64,000 bases of DNA, from positions 9,506-73,505 of the forward strand of contig JBDKVA010000193.1 of the NCBI GenBank assembly GCA_039679375.1. Direction: 5' to 3'. Shown piece by piece: positions 27,101-36,272 of the stretch. Each line of letters opens with the position of its first letter. The stretch's first letter is position 1. A program made the position numbers and the translations under genes. The notes beneath the pieces were generated by a model. That model had not been told where the DNA came from. It saw nothing but the letters and a program-made list of their open reading frames with translations, and ran no database searches. Source of the DNA: JBDKVA01 sp039679375. Lineage in GTDB: Bacteria; Bacillota; Clostridia; Acetivibrionales; DTU013.

Positions 27101-27546
27101 TTTCCGAAGGTACGGCTTACTTCAGTATCGAACCAATTGTCCCGGGCGCCTTGACACAAACGATTGCCCCGCAGGAGGGGAATTTCGCGCCAGGAATGTA
27201 TAAGTATCTGAGCGACGCCGAGAAGCTGTCGGGACCGGCGTTTATAAAGATGCCATCCGGCTTTTCCGTCAGTGCTGACGGCATTCGCACTTCATCACGG
27301 CTGGAACAGACGGATTTTGACTATGAGATCGTTTCGATTGTTGAGGATTCCGAGGGACAGCCCACTCCGGCATCCAAATCGGGTTATCCGCGTTCAGACA
27401 GGCTGGTATATAAAGGTGTCAGACCAAATACCGGGTTGATCAGGGAAATGGCGGAGCATGCCGGGTTTGCCCTGAATGACGGATGGATTTTCAGTAAGCC
27501 GGGTAAGCGCAAAGGGACCGGAAAGTATAAGGTAAATTATTATTAG
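24112..27546 (+). CDS. DUF6603 domain protein (1144 aa)
   Basis: ATG 24112 after TTGAGGTG. The N-terminal 240 residues are helical and include RLLDYLILAHLKRSYPKIYS, VLQVLNWEAVPVLFKDP and YDFGENFNAERFMAYLELF, a pattern I associate with the start of DUF6603 proteins of myxobacteria and actinobacteria. The rest (about 250-1000) is a long run of beta strands with Gly-rich turns (GGGYLAINDTGYEGILSISV, GYGFFLSGVGIAAAINSA, GGFFPGYRAPGGFPELRRL, SYFAITDNSVQFGAGVEF). This suggests a very large beta-helix or barrel-like body. No signal peptide and no catalytic motif. Function unknown for the family. Gene order and spacing tie it to the murein hydrolase before it and the large proteins after it. Confidence 0.75.
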   Translation: MSNSLFELVIGEVSSALAPLIKLKATGADGSINVERCSKNVETLLGELGYKPPAIGVYSDIAVGLAAAVKAVTDILDRLKNDVNSDLMDLAKDIFPILKDVFPAIKKVAEDFKNGAFEDSAGEMGQFFTSTNFDETFPRRLLDYLILAHLKRSYPKIYSVLLVLGFARSIDQEEAVNEYKSKCVLQVLNWEAVPVLFKDPLSIPASAYDFGENFNAERFMAYLELFIRSFGIPGGLYPLDDTVCAKLTGTVQNAPGTQEDGPKEMRIPVFTSGDWTQGDFSALNLCIAPIKNTAGTQTLSYKGFGAYFNGSLAESIELAESLKLGIAADMQKPILVKVLPGQVAVEMLTDDGSCFSGRLAAKLTYRRAEPTVLIGFADALSIGFDGLALSTAVEKSPTGADYLVEADVIGLFAQIQAGEGDSFLQKILPSDPIRVSFDIGFGYSKAKKFYIKFGSDGQGGELNYTWHLNKELGPVLIRDIIFSLKSEDKKIKASAAVCARAELGPVTFLVEKVGLAIIVDMDKPGILGKADMYVDFKLPEAVGINIEASAVTGGGYLAINDTGYEGILSISVSGKFSVTAIGILTTKPPDGGDYFSLKIIGNVLFPPVQLGYGFFLSGVGIAAAINSAMNVTALQNSVRDGSITSIMFPPDPIKNAPRIINDIKTLLPACEGSHVFGVMVKIGWGGAVAILDGELGIFIQVGKSFKLAIAGIIRAVLPKPESAVVSLQLAVIGILDLETETISIDASLFSSKILTWPISGDMALRLCYGDNAYFAMSVGGFFPGYRAPGGFPELRRLAICFGEDNPKIMLGSYFAITDNSVQFGAGVEFLFQKDFGGIIGNIKLEGTGGFDALILFRPKFYFECALYFRLNLSRNDVKLFFLSLDAHFSGPNVFHLYGSCTVDIAGIFSKEFDFDEYFGDEIPEPQSPRISALGLLQEEIRSSANWIPMGPTETETLVTFRYGEDVKQYVNIEGGIRFSQGLLPLEREIEKLGESEISEGTAYFSIEPIVPGALTQTIAPQEGNFAPGMYKYLSDAEKLSGPAFIKMPSGFSVSADGIRTSSRLEQTDFDYEIVSIVEDSEGQPTPASKSGYPRSDRLVYKGVRPNTGLIREMAEHAGFALNDGWIFSKPGKRKGTGKYKVNYY

Positions 27547-27583
27547 TATAGTTTTTAGTATAGATTTATTGTGAGGTAGCGAT

Positions 27584-30205
27584 ATGGCACTTGTATTCTT
27601 ACCATGGATCCGGCTCGGCATAGGAGCCCTTAATACAACGCATACAAAACAGGAGGCCGGTAAGGACGGAAACATCGTCGTCCTGCAGACGGCACGGCGG
27701 AATATCGAGGTCGAATCCAAAGTGAAGGACAAGCCCGGCAATCTTCTGGGCGATATCAGGAAATCCTTTACGCTCAAAGGCCCCGGTGAGGTCCTTGGAT
27801 TTTCGGATCAGGCCATCGCACTGACGGAGCCGGTAGTAAACGAAACATCCTTTGCGCCAAATCAAATCCCATACGTGGATTTTAAAGACGCAGATTTCCC
27901 ATGGCGGTATTCACTCGAAGAGCCTGATGCTCAAAACAGGCTCCGGCCATGGCTTTTACTGATTGTACTGAAAAAGGGTGAATACAGTGAGCTGCCGCCG
28001 GGCAGATCCAGTGCGATGATATCGGTCAATAGCTCTCTGCTGCCGGATCTAAATGAATCATGGGCATTTTCACACGTTCAGTTATCCACTCAAGAGGGTT
28101 TTGATCCTGCCGATATTTCTTCATATATCACAGACCACCCTGAATCTGCGCATTCCAGGATTTTATGCACTCGCAGGCTCCAGGCCTCGCAAAGTTATAC
28201 CGCTTTTCTGGTGCCTGTTTATAAAATGGGTATTCAGGCGGCGCTGGAGCTGGAAGTTCAGGACACCGCAGATTTGGCCTGGAATACAGGCAGCCCGTCT
28301 ATTCTCTCATTGCCGTATTATTTCCGGTGGGATTTTTCTACTTCGGATACGGGCGATTTTGAGGACCTTGCACGCCGCATCAGGGTATATGACAATCCGG
28401 GTATCATCAGCGGCAGCAGAAAGGTCGCCGACAGCACCGGGACAGAAATGGAGTTTGAAGGACTTGTCCTCCCAAATAACAGACAGCCTTCCGACAAAAC
28501 CTATAATATTGCCTTTTCCAATAATGCGATCGCGCAATTTAACAAAATGTACAATAAACAACGTCCGGTCGTTTCGGCACAGGGTGGTGAACCGGAACTG
28601 TTCATACCGCTTTACGGGCAAAACCACGCGGACAGCGAACATCTGATCGGGCCAACCTCTGCGGGGACCTGGGAAAACCGTCCTGGAGCGTATAATCCGG
28701 CATATGATCCTGTCCGGTCTCCTGATCTGTGGTTCAGTGAGGGAAACCTTGACCGCAATTACCGCTATGCCACAGCACTAGGGGCTTCGGTCGTACGGTA
28801 CAATCAGGATGATTTTATCAGCCGGTGCTTTGCCATGGCAGGCGAAGTAAAGGAGGTAAACCAACTGATCAAACGCTATAAGGTACTCAGAAATATCAGG
28901 AAAAACATTGTCAGGCGGCATCTGAACACGATGGACGATACCCGCTTCATGCACGTGACGAAGAACCTGCAGAGGTATTATACCGGGTCAGATAGAGTAA
29001 ATACAACGGTTCATTCCACGGGTGGCTTTAGTGCGCCGGTGCATTCGGCCAGAGGTGTGGATATATCTGAAAGTTTTAAGTCCGGCAGGTCATCTTATCC
29101 GAATATTTCAATGAACCTCATCAAAAGCATCAATATCTGCAACAGTATCGGCGAGCTTCGAAATGAGCGGCTGATGAACTTCAGGGACGAAGCGGAAAAG
29201 AGCTCGTTCATGGAGGATGCGCAGACCTTTAAAAGTTTGCTGCTGAATACGGATACGGCCAGAGAAGTGCTGAACCGCATTGTAACAAGCCCGGACAGGT
29301 CGGAGGTGGGCGATTCGGAGATTTACCATGAGCCGAAAATCGGTGAAGGGCTTCTCGGATATATACCGCAGCAGATCATGAAAGACCTGATTCCCGGACT
29401 CACAGAGTTACCCAATAACTCATCCATGCTCCTTAAGCTGAACAGGGAATTTCTTGAAGCTTTTATGCTCGGGGCAAACCATGAAATGGTAAGAGAATTG
29501 ATCTGGAGGGAGTTTCCGGTCGATCGCCGCGCTACGGTTTTCAATTCTTTCTGGGGCGCCGGCGGCGCCAACAGGGAGGACATTAAAGATATCGCCAATT
29601 GGAACGGTCGTTTGGGTGAAAATGCCGGAGTGAGCGGATCAAATCAGGACAACATCATTGTAGCGATCAAATCCGACCTTTTCAGAAGATACCCAAAAAC
29701 CGTCCTGTATGCGGTAGAATATGACCCTGCGCTAATAACGCCGCAGAACGGCTGGAATGCAGTGATCAATGCAGTGAAGCAGGGCGCTTCGCAAACCGGT
29801 GCGACGCTTCATAAGCCGCTGTTTACGGTAGATGTCATGGAGGATCTCCTGTTCATTTATTATAACTTTACCAAACAATATATGGACCGTGCTTTAAACG
29901 GCAGTAATCCGGGCGGGATACGGAAATTCTGCTTTGTTATTCTGGAAAATGTGACCCTGCCCAAATTTGGATTGGATGAGAGTGTAACGGCAAACAAAAA
30001 CAGCCTGGATGACCTTTCGTGGAATGATTTTGACGTCAATGCCACTTCAGGCTATCTGAACATTTCGACCATGCAGAGTAAGCTTGCAGCCATGAATTTC
30101 AGCGGAGCCGCCGTAAACAGGGATTTCGCCGATGCCGCGAAGATGGCGATCATAGCTTTGAACAAGCCCAGCGGCGTCATTATGGACTTTGGCAGTATAT
30201 GTTAG
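27584..30205 (+). CDS. Uncharacterised 873-aa protein of the DUF6603 cluster
   Basis: ATG 27584 after GTGAGGTAG, 37 nt past the DUF6603 stop. I recognise no named domain. The first 280 residues are beta-rich and soluble (MALVFLPWIRLGIGALN, PYVDFKDADFPWRYSLEEP, LRPWLLLIVLKKGEY). The middle contains QNHADSEHLIGPTSAGTW and a helical stretch around EVNQLIKRYKVLRNIRKNIV. Residues about 600-700 read LIPGLTELPNNSSMLLKLN, then EAFMLGANHEMVRELIWREF and VDRRATVFNSFWGAGG. There are no membrane segments, signal peptide or cysteine clusters. Acidic-neutral, evenly folded sequence suggests a structural or assembly protein rather than a classical enzyme; this is inference. Confidence 0.7.
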   Translation: MALVFLPWIRLGIGALNTTHTKQEAGKDGNIVVLQTARRNIEVESKVKDKPGNLLGDIRKSFTLKGPGEVLGFSDQAIALTEPVVNETSFAPNQIPYVDFKDADFPWRYSLEEPDAQNRLRPWLLLIVLKKGEYSELPPGRSSAMISVNSSLLPDLNESWAFSHVQLSTQEGFDPADISSYITDHPESAHSRILCTRRLQASQSYTAFLVPVYKMGIQAALELEVQDTADLAWNTGSPSILSLPYYFRWDFSTSDTGDFEDLARRIRVYDNPGIISGSRKVADSTGTEMEFEGLVLPNNRQPSDKTYNIAFSNNAIAQFNKMYNKQRPVVSAQGGEPELFIPLYGQNHADSEHLIGPTSAGTWENRPGAYNPAYDPVRSPDLWFSEGNLDRNYRYATALGASVVRYNQDDFISRCFAMAGEVKEVNQLIKRYKVLRNIRKNIVRRHLNTMDDTRFMHVTKNLQRYYTGSDRVNTTVHSTGGFSAPVHSARGVDISESFKSGRSSYPNISMNLIKSINICNSIGELRNERLMNFRDEAEKSSFMEDAQTFKSLLLNTDTAREVLNRIVTSPDRSEVGDSEIYHEPKIGEGLLGYIPQQIMKDLIPGLTELPNNSSMLLKLNREFLEAFMLGANHEMVRELIWREFPVDRRATVFNSFWGAGGANREDIKDIANWNGRLGENAGVSGSNQDNIIVAIKSDLFRRYPKTVLYAVEYDPALITPQNGWNAVINAVKQGASQTGATLHKPLFTVDVMEDLLFIYYNFTKQYMDRALNGSNPGGIRKFCFVILENVTLPKFGLDESVTANKNSLDDLSWNDFDVNATSGYLNISTMQSKLAAMNFSGAAVNRDFADAAKMAIIALNKPSGVIMDFGSIC

Positions 30206-30281
30206 CAGCTTATTACCGCGAAATTGCATTCGTTGGGTTGTGGACGGTAGCCCACATTAGATGTAAAAAGGAGTTGGATGT

Positions 30282-33200
30282 ATGAATTCGATGAACAGGC
30301 CGGTAGTGCTTTTCCCAATGCGGCTGCAGCTGATGAAAAAGGAAGGGGAAAGACTTGTACCTGTATTTGGAGGCAGTATCATTGATGTCGGAAGGCTGAT
30401 CGATCTGAGTAAGGAAAGGTTTGTTGTTCCTGACAGACCAAAGAAGGGGACTGGTACGAAAATTCCGTCATTGCCGGCAAAGCGCATGAAGGCTGTGGAT
30501 CTGAACAGTAAAAAGGCCAGGGAATGGATCGGCAGCAAATGGGCAACGGCAAATGACCTTTTGCATATTGACAGGGACATTTTTGAACAAATTGAGTATA
30601 AAACGGTACAATACCGCTATTACCAGATCCGCTGGTATCCTGATGCATGCCAGGCTTTCAACCCGGTCCGGCCTGTCTCCGATAAAGAAAACGATGCATA
30701 TCAGATATACAGGAACCGCTGTACGGGGGTTGACGAAGAGGACCCAAAAGCGGCTCTTGCCGAATTTATCAGTGTTGTTGGTTCCGGCAGAGCGCGTCAT
30801 ATCATTCTTTCAAAAGAGAAGGGGATCGATCCGTCGGATTATGCGGATACGGAAAATGAAGGCGCTGCAGGGAAGAGTCGTTTCAAAATGCTTCCTGACA
30901 GTGTCAAAATATTTACGGTGAAGAATGTGTACATTACCAATGGGATACCATTTGAAATCAAGGAGCTTTCTGCAGACATCCGGCCAATACCGGAGGATCT
31001 GGGCATATCTCTCGAAGAGCTGTCACCTGACAGCCAGAGTTGGATCAATGATTTCAGTAAGGCTGTCAGTGTCGGAATGGGAGTTGAGGTGTCCGGGGAG
31101 AACCAGGTCGCGCAGATCGATACGGCTGACTGGCTGCTGGTTGTTGGCTTTTCGGGTGATGACAGCTGTGACGGCTTGATCCGGGAGCTTTTCATGAGAA
31201 AGCGTGCAGCAGGCGCATTGGAGGTCATCAGGCAGGACTGTCCTACCAATAATTCCGAGGATGAAAAGTCAGGACTCTCAAGCGGGAAAATGAAAACAGA
31301 CGAGTTTTCAGAGATGATGAGCGAAACCGGCTTCGGCTTATCGGCGGCAAATATCCTCGGAGCGATTTTCGGATTTGAGGCTGCGCAAAGGAAGGAAGCA
31401 TTCGGCTATCTGAAAAACGGGAACTCACTGGATCAGCTTTATGCCATGGACACCTTTGCACTGATGTATCCGGGATGTACTGCAGAGTTCTGGAAGGCGA
31501 AGATCGAAGCGCACAGGTATATCGAATTACCTATTGTACATGCTACCGCGGGCGGAACGATCGAGATTGTAGGATACGAGACAAAGCCGAATCCGGGGTT
31601 TGAAGAATATGCGGCGTCCATGCATCATCATGAATTCGCAATCTTTGAGGATCTAAAGTGTTTTGTTTCAGCCCGCGGCTCGGTCCCACCCGTTCTGATC
31701 GACAGGAATCCGTATGGCATCCTTCCTGTAAGGTGCCTTCCGTTCTGGGTTCTGGATTCGATTAATGAACCGGGAAATATACATTCTTCCATGGGTGTTC
31801 TATCGGAAATATTCAACAGAAAGCGGTTTGAGAGCAGGTATTTCGGCGTAACGGGAAGGTACAGCACGCTTCAGTCCATAGCGGACCGATTGGAAGCGAA
31901 CAGCAAGGCATTGCCGATACCGGATAAAATCTTTACCAGGGCTTTGCAGGGCGGTGCACAGAGCTTTGCGGACCAGGAGGCCGCGGAACTGACGATGCCG
32001 GTTGTGCAGGAGGGCGATTTGTCAAGCCTGAAAGCATCCGTATATGGTGTGGAGGCCTATCTGAGATCATTGAATGCGGGAAATCCGGCATCTCCCATAC
32101 CTCAGGTCCTTACTGAAAACCCGTTAACGGCAAATTCGCTGTTGGTTGCGATCGTCAAAAAATCGCTTGTTCAAATGAAAGAGATATTTGATTTCGGCGA
32201 CTGCAAGGAACAGGTCCTCGGCATACTTGTTCAGATGAAAACAGCCGCCGACCTTCTAGCCGGTGAAAGGGGGCCTTCCATTGCCGAGTTGGAGGTGCTC
32301 GTGAAGGAGACGCTGGATATCTTTTCACCCAGGTATGATGCCTGGATGCTGGCATTGTCCGCACGAAGACTGCTCGAAACGGACCGTGCAGGAGAGGGGA
32401 TCGGAAGGAACGGTACGAAAGCCGGCCAGATACCGGATGTTCCTTGCCTGAATAAAAACCTGACAGGAGTTTTCGGATGGCTCGAAAATCCGGGAAATGC
32501 CCCTTCAACACACAAAACCGACGGCTATTTCCAGACGCCGTCTGCAAATCAGACCGTTGCAGCCTCCATGATCCGGAACGCATCCTTTTACAGTGCGGAG
32601 GGGCAGAACCCATTCATGGTCAATCTCTCTTCTCTGAGGTATAAGGAGGCCGTCTGGTTTATCGAAGGAATGCAAAAGGGCTATTCCAGGGCGGAACTGT
32701 TGGGAATGCGCCTGGAAAGGCTGCTCCATGATCAGGGGCTTGACAGGCTCCTGTATTCCCTGAGGAACTTTTATCCGCTTGATCAGGCTGGAGATTTATT
32801 GAAATGTTCCTATCTTGTGAACGGGGAAGCATTCCTGGAAGATGAGGCAATTGGCGGTAAAGGTTTTTCTGCGGGTGACCTGGATGTGTTGAAGCAGCTG
32901 CAAAATAAGATCGGTGAATTGTCTGACAACGCTTCGGACCTGATCATCTCTGAAATTGCGTACAATATCTCGGCAGGAAACACGGAAACAGCCAATGCAT
33001 GGCTTTCCGCCTTTGAAAACAAGCTGCCTCCGCCAAAGGTCAATATGGCTGCTACAGTACGCACGGGACAGGTCCTGATGCAGCGTTTGGTCCTGCCGCT
33101 GGACGGAGGCGAGGCCGGAGCTGCCGAGAAAAATCCAAGGTCTATCGCAGAGCCATCACTTGCCAGGATATCAGATACTTTGCTGTCTGCTTTCGGGTAT

Positions 33201-34823
33201 GGCGGCAGTATCCGCTTTACCGCAAGCGTATATATGAGGAGCAAGGATGTCAGCCGGCGTACCAAGCTTGGCGAGGTATCGGTCAGTCCGGCGGAGGATC
33301 TGGGTTTGTCCGCTTTTGACATTGTCCTGGGAGGCCGCAGGGAGCTGGATGCGCTTGCGAAAAGATTTGTTTTGCATTCTTTGCATGGCAAGGGTCAGGA
33401 CGTGGATGGGGCGTTGAAGGCTAAAAATCCTGAAGATGCTTTTGACAGCAAAGCATATATCCTGTTTGACTATGCCGGAGGAATGGACAGGATATTGGCG
33501 AAAGCCTCGGAGCTTCTAATGCTGATCAGGTCTTCACAGCCTTTGAAATGGGACGATGTCGCCATATCCCGCACAACTGCAGAAGAGTCATTCCAAATCA
33601 GGGTAACAAGCCTGAAAACTCTTTATTCCAGGCTTTCCCGCCTGTCTGAGAGCTACCTGACAGCACTTGATGAATTGATCTCACTCAAAACAAACCTGGC
33701 GGAAATCCTCAAACCCGGAGTGATTATTACGCGGCCGGGAACGGCTGAATCCCGTATAAAGGCGATTATTGAGAAAATCAATGCCCTTCTTGACAAATTT
33801 GTAAAGTTCGGATTTCAGGAGGCTAACATTTATCTATATGCCGAACCTGGTTTACAGTTGATCGAACCTGGACCGGGCATAAAAACCCCTGTCATTGAAA
33901 AGCTGGAATCGCTCATTGAAAGGCTGCAAAGCAGGAAAATCCGGATCATCATGAGGGATATTTTAAAGTATCCTCTGAACGAGACGGTTACGATCTCGTA
34001 TGATATGCAACAGGATCGTTTCATAGCAGAAACGGGAGCACCTTTGGATGAATCCGCAAAGACGGTTGCTCTGAACGGATTGCTGGAAAAGGTTCAAAAT
34101 CAGCTGAAGGAGTGGACTGCCAGAGAGACCATGGTCATCCTGCCCCCGTTCATATGCCGGAAGGCCAGGACGGTTTCGGGGGGGAGTTCCTCAGAACAGC
34201 TGGAGACGTACCGCAGGGTGAGGAAAAACATTTCGGTCGCCTCTTCACTGACCGACCGGTTTACAACCGGTCTGCAGCACTCTGTGTGGGAGCCCGGCAT
34301 TCTGGAAAGCGTTGAGGCTGTCCGGAACATGGTGATGAAGAATGTGAGCCAGACCGATGCCGCAGCCGTCATGAATGACCTGAAGGCACTCAAATTGGAG
34401 GGAAGGAATTCAACCGACCTGCATTATCTCCTGTGCCAAAATACTTTTTCGTTTACTGCCGGCTCACCCTTTGCCGGTTTGAAAATCGATGAATGGTCCG
34501 ATTTTATCCACAATAAGTCGGAAGTGACTGGTGTGGGTTTAAAATGCCAGACCCCGAAATCACAGGCGCCCAATGTCATTCTGATCGCCGTACCGGAATA
34601 TCAGTACCCTTCCAATTCTGCGGGACAGTGGACACATCTCCAGCTTGTGCGCCATATGACGGAAACGCTTCGGCTCATGTTTATCCGGACAGAAGGTTTC
34701 AATAAGGAAGCGCCGGTAACGGCAGATCCGTCCCAACCCGGAAATGAGAATGCCGCCTTTGTTGACAATGCCGCACCTGTGCTGTTTGTGAAGTCAAATG
34801 CAAATGATCCGCTGCTCAAATAG
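30282..34823 (+). CDS. Uncharacterised giant protein (1513 aa) of the DUF6603 cluster
   Basis: ATG 30282 after AAAAAGGAG, 76 nt after the previous gene. No named domain recognised. The N-terminus reads RPVVLFPMRLQLMKKEGERL and goes on with YRYYQIRWYPDACQAFNP. Around residue 470 is IDRNPYGILPVRCLPFWVLD, and near 780-840 NPFMVNLSSLRYKEAVWFIE, YSRAELLGMRLERLLHDQGL and DRLLYSLRNFYPLD. Much of residues 1100-1400 is helical and may form coiled coils (RLSRLSESYLTALDELISLK, ESLIERLQSRKIRIIM). No signal peptide or membrane segment. The 12-nt gap to the next gene implies cotranscription. I infer a scaffold or sheath-like subunit of a large complex, but the sequence alone does not prove this. Confidence 0.7.
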   Translation: MNSMNRPVVLFPMRLQLMKKEGERLVPVFGGSIIDVGRLIDLSKERFVVPDRPKKGTGTKIPSLPAKRMKAVDLNSKKAREWIGSKWATANDLLHIDRDIFEQIEYKTVQYRYYQIRWYPDACQAFNPVRPVSDKENDAYQIYRNRCTGVDEEDPKAALAEFISVVGSGRARHIILSKEKGIDPSDYADTENEGAAGKSRFKMLPDSVKIFTVKNVYITNGIPFEIKELSADIRPIPEDLGISLEELSPDSQSWINDFSKAVSVGMGVEVSGENQVAQIDTADWLLVVGFSGDDSCDGLIRELFMRKRAAGALEVIRQDCPTNNSEDEKSGLSSGKMKTDEFSEMMSETGFGLSAANILGAIFGFEAAQRKEAFGYLKNGNSLDQLYAMDTFALMYPGCTAEFWKAKIEAHRYIELPIVHATAGGTIEIVGYETKPNPGFEEYAASMHHHEFAIFEDLKCFVSARGSVPPVLIDRNPYGILPVRCLPFWVLDSINEPGNIHSSMGVLSEIFNRKRFESRYFGVTGRYSTLQSIADRLEANSKALPIPDKIFTRALQGGAQSFADQEAAELTMPVVQEGDLSSLKASVYGVEAYLRSLNAGNPASPIPQVLTENPLTANSLLVAIVKKSLVQMKEIFDFGDCKEQVLGILVQMKTAADLLAGERGPSIAELEVLVKETLDIFSPRYDAWMLALSARRLLETDRAGEGIGRNGTKAGQIPDVPCLNKNLTGVFGWLENPGNAPSTHKTDGYFQTPSANQTVAASMIRNASFYSAEGQNPFMVNLSSLRYKEAVWFIEGMQKGYSRAELLGMRLERLLHDQGLDRLLYSLRNFYPLDQAGDLLKCSYLVNGEAFLEDEAIGGKGFSAGDLDVLKQLQNKIGELSDNASDLIISEIAYNISAGNTETANAWLSAFENKLPPPKVNMAATVRTGQVLMQRLVLPLDGGEAGAAEKNPRSIAEPSLARISDTLLSAFGYGGSIRFTASVYMRSKDVSRRTKLGEVSVSPAEDLGLSAFDIVLGGRRELDALAKRFVLHSLHGKGQDVDGALKAKNPEDAFDSKAYILFDYAGGMDRILAKASELLMLIRSSQPLKWDDVAISRTTAEESFQIRVTSLKTLYSRLSRLSESYLTALDELISLKTNLAEILKPGVIITRPGTAESRIKAIIEKINALLDKFVKFGFQEANIYLYAEPGLQLIEPGPGIKTPVIEKLESLIERLQSRKIRIIMRDILKYPLNETVTISYDMQQDRFIAETGAPLDESAKTVALNGLLEKVQNQLKEWTARETMVILPPFICRKARTVSGGSSSEQLETYRRVRKNISVASSLTDRFTTGLQHSVWEPGILESVEAVRNMVMKNVSQTDAAAVMNDLKALKLEGRNSTDLHYLLCQNTFSFTAGSPFAGLKIDEWSDFIHNKSEVTGVGLKCQTPKSQAPNVILIAVPEYQYPSNSAGQWTHLQLVRHMTETLRLMFIRTEGFNKEAPVTADPSQPGNENAAFVDNAAPVLFVKSNANDPLLK

Positions 34824-34834
34824 GAGGAATCGCC

Positions 34835-36238
34835 ATGAGTGAGTATACATTGATTTATGAAGATGCATCGAGCATATACCAGAAAATTTATACGGACAGA
34901 ACGGATGAAACAAAAACGGAATCATTAAAAGCAAAGGTGAAGGATCCTTTGTGGTTTATCAGCCGCCAGTGGCAGTTTGGTGAATTTTTGGCGGAGAGCT
35001 GCGGATATCCTGTAAAAATGGAGCTTTCCTACAGTGAACTGCCTATTCTGGCAGTCCGCCACAAGGACAATACAACGCAGCCGTTTGATGCGGCAAAGCC
35101 GATGGAGTGGTACATTGAAAATGAGATAAATGGCCAAAAGCCTGCAGACTGGGATGACAGAAGGCTTGAACATAACTGCGACCTGGAATGTCCGGGCGCT
35201 AAATTGCATGCGGATGAGTATTACAGCGGCGATCTGGACTGGTATGACTTTGTTCTGGAGGGGAATCCGGATTTTGCAGGAAGGCCTGTGACGAAGTTAA
35301 ACGTGATCCCCACAAACGCCGTGTACCGTGGGATGCCTGCCATACGTTACTGGGCATTTGAAGACGGGAATGTCAATTTCAAGAGCATCATCCGCGAAGA
35401 TGAAAATGTATTGACCACGATGCTGACGATTTTCTCCCAGCTATTCGGGGAGGACTGGTACATGGTACCACTGGAGCAAAACACGGGGACGCTCCGCAAA
35501 ATTCTGTCGCTCAGCGTACATGATAATTTTGACAATACCTTTGAAATCGGGCCGGTTGCAGATGCAAGTGCGGATAGCAGCCTCTGGAGCATGTTTGCGT
35601 TGTCGAAAAAGAATGGGTCGCCTCCCGACGGCAGTCTATTCTTCCTGCCCAATGCCATTTCCCACCTGCTTGAAAGCGAAGATATGGAAGAGGTCACCTT
35701 CTTGCGCGATGAGATGATGAATATGGCCTGGGCGGTGGAAAACAGGTATGAACGGGATGGAAAGGCAATAGACAGGAATGATGAGTTAGCCATGATGGAG
35801 CGGCAGACGGCTGCAATCAAGAAAGGCGATTTGCCGTTATATACGGAAATGGGGGAGGTGCCGGAGAATTGGGTCCCATATTTCCCTGTTGCACTTGGAA
35901 CCCAGACGGCACAGATGGTATTAAAATGCGGCAAGGCGGCGGAAGTCCCCGGAGTGCCCTATCACCCCACAAATCCGAAGGGGAAGATTATAAAAGAAAG
36001 TTCTCTTGTGAATGAGGAGGAAATCCCGGCCACTCCGATTTCCGTAGTACGAAAGTATAATCTAGTCAATCTTGGTAGAAATGAAAAATGGGTGCTGGAA
36101 AAAGACAATGCTACAGGAAAATGGGGCGTCAGAAGAACTGATGCAGGCACCGCCAATCTGCTTCTTTGGAGCTCAAGGGAAAAGAAGGTGGGAAAGAAGG
36201 TGCCTTTGAAGGATTTGAATTTCGATACGGTGGAATAA
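34835..36238 (+). CDS. Uncharacterised 467-aa protein, last gene of the DUF6603 cluster
   Basis: ATG 34835 after TAGGAGGAATCG, 11 nt past the giant gene. The sequence has an aromatic-rich, conserved-looking core: PLWFISRQWQFGEFLAESCG, then VYRGMPAIRYWAFEDGNVNF, LTIFSQLFGEDWYMVPLEQN and EVTFLRDEMMNMAWAVENRY. I associate the RYWxFEDG and DWYMVPLE pattern with unnamed proteins found beside DUF6603 genes in other phyla, but I cannot confirm it here. No signal peptide or membrane segment. No convincing terminator follows before the convergent nitroreductase gene. Confidence 0.7.
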   Translation: MSEYTLIYEDASSIYQKIYTDRTDETKTESLKAKVKDPLWFISRQWQFGEFLAESCGYPVKMELSYSELPILAVRHKDNTTQPFDAAKPMEWYIENEINGQKPADWDDRRLEHNCDLECPGAKLHADEYYSGDLDWYDFVLEGNPDFAGRPVTKLNVIPTNAVYRGMPAIRYWAFEDGNVNFKSIIREDENVLTTMLTIFSQLFGEDWYMVPLEQNTGTLRKILSLSVHDNFDNTFEIGPVADASADSSLWSMFALSKKNGSPPDGSLFFLPNAISHLLESEDMEEVTFLRDEMMNMAWAVENRYERDGKAIDRNDELAMMERQTAAIKKGDLPLYTEMGEVPENWVPYFPVALGTQTAQMVLKCGKAAEVPGVPYHPTNPKGKIIKESSLVNEEEIPATPISVVRKYNLVNLGRNEKWVLEKDNATGKWGVRRTDAGTANLLLWSSREKKVGKKVPLKDLNFDTVE

Positions 36239-36272
36239 AACAAGTCGCGGAGTCCTGGCGCAACGCATTGTC

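Noticed and set aside
32810..33391. Minus-strand frame of 193 codons inside the 1513-aa gene
   Set aside because: Product is Ser/Pro-rich without family features; the plus frame is continuous with good signals at both ends.
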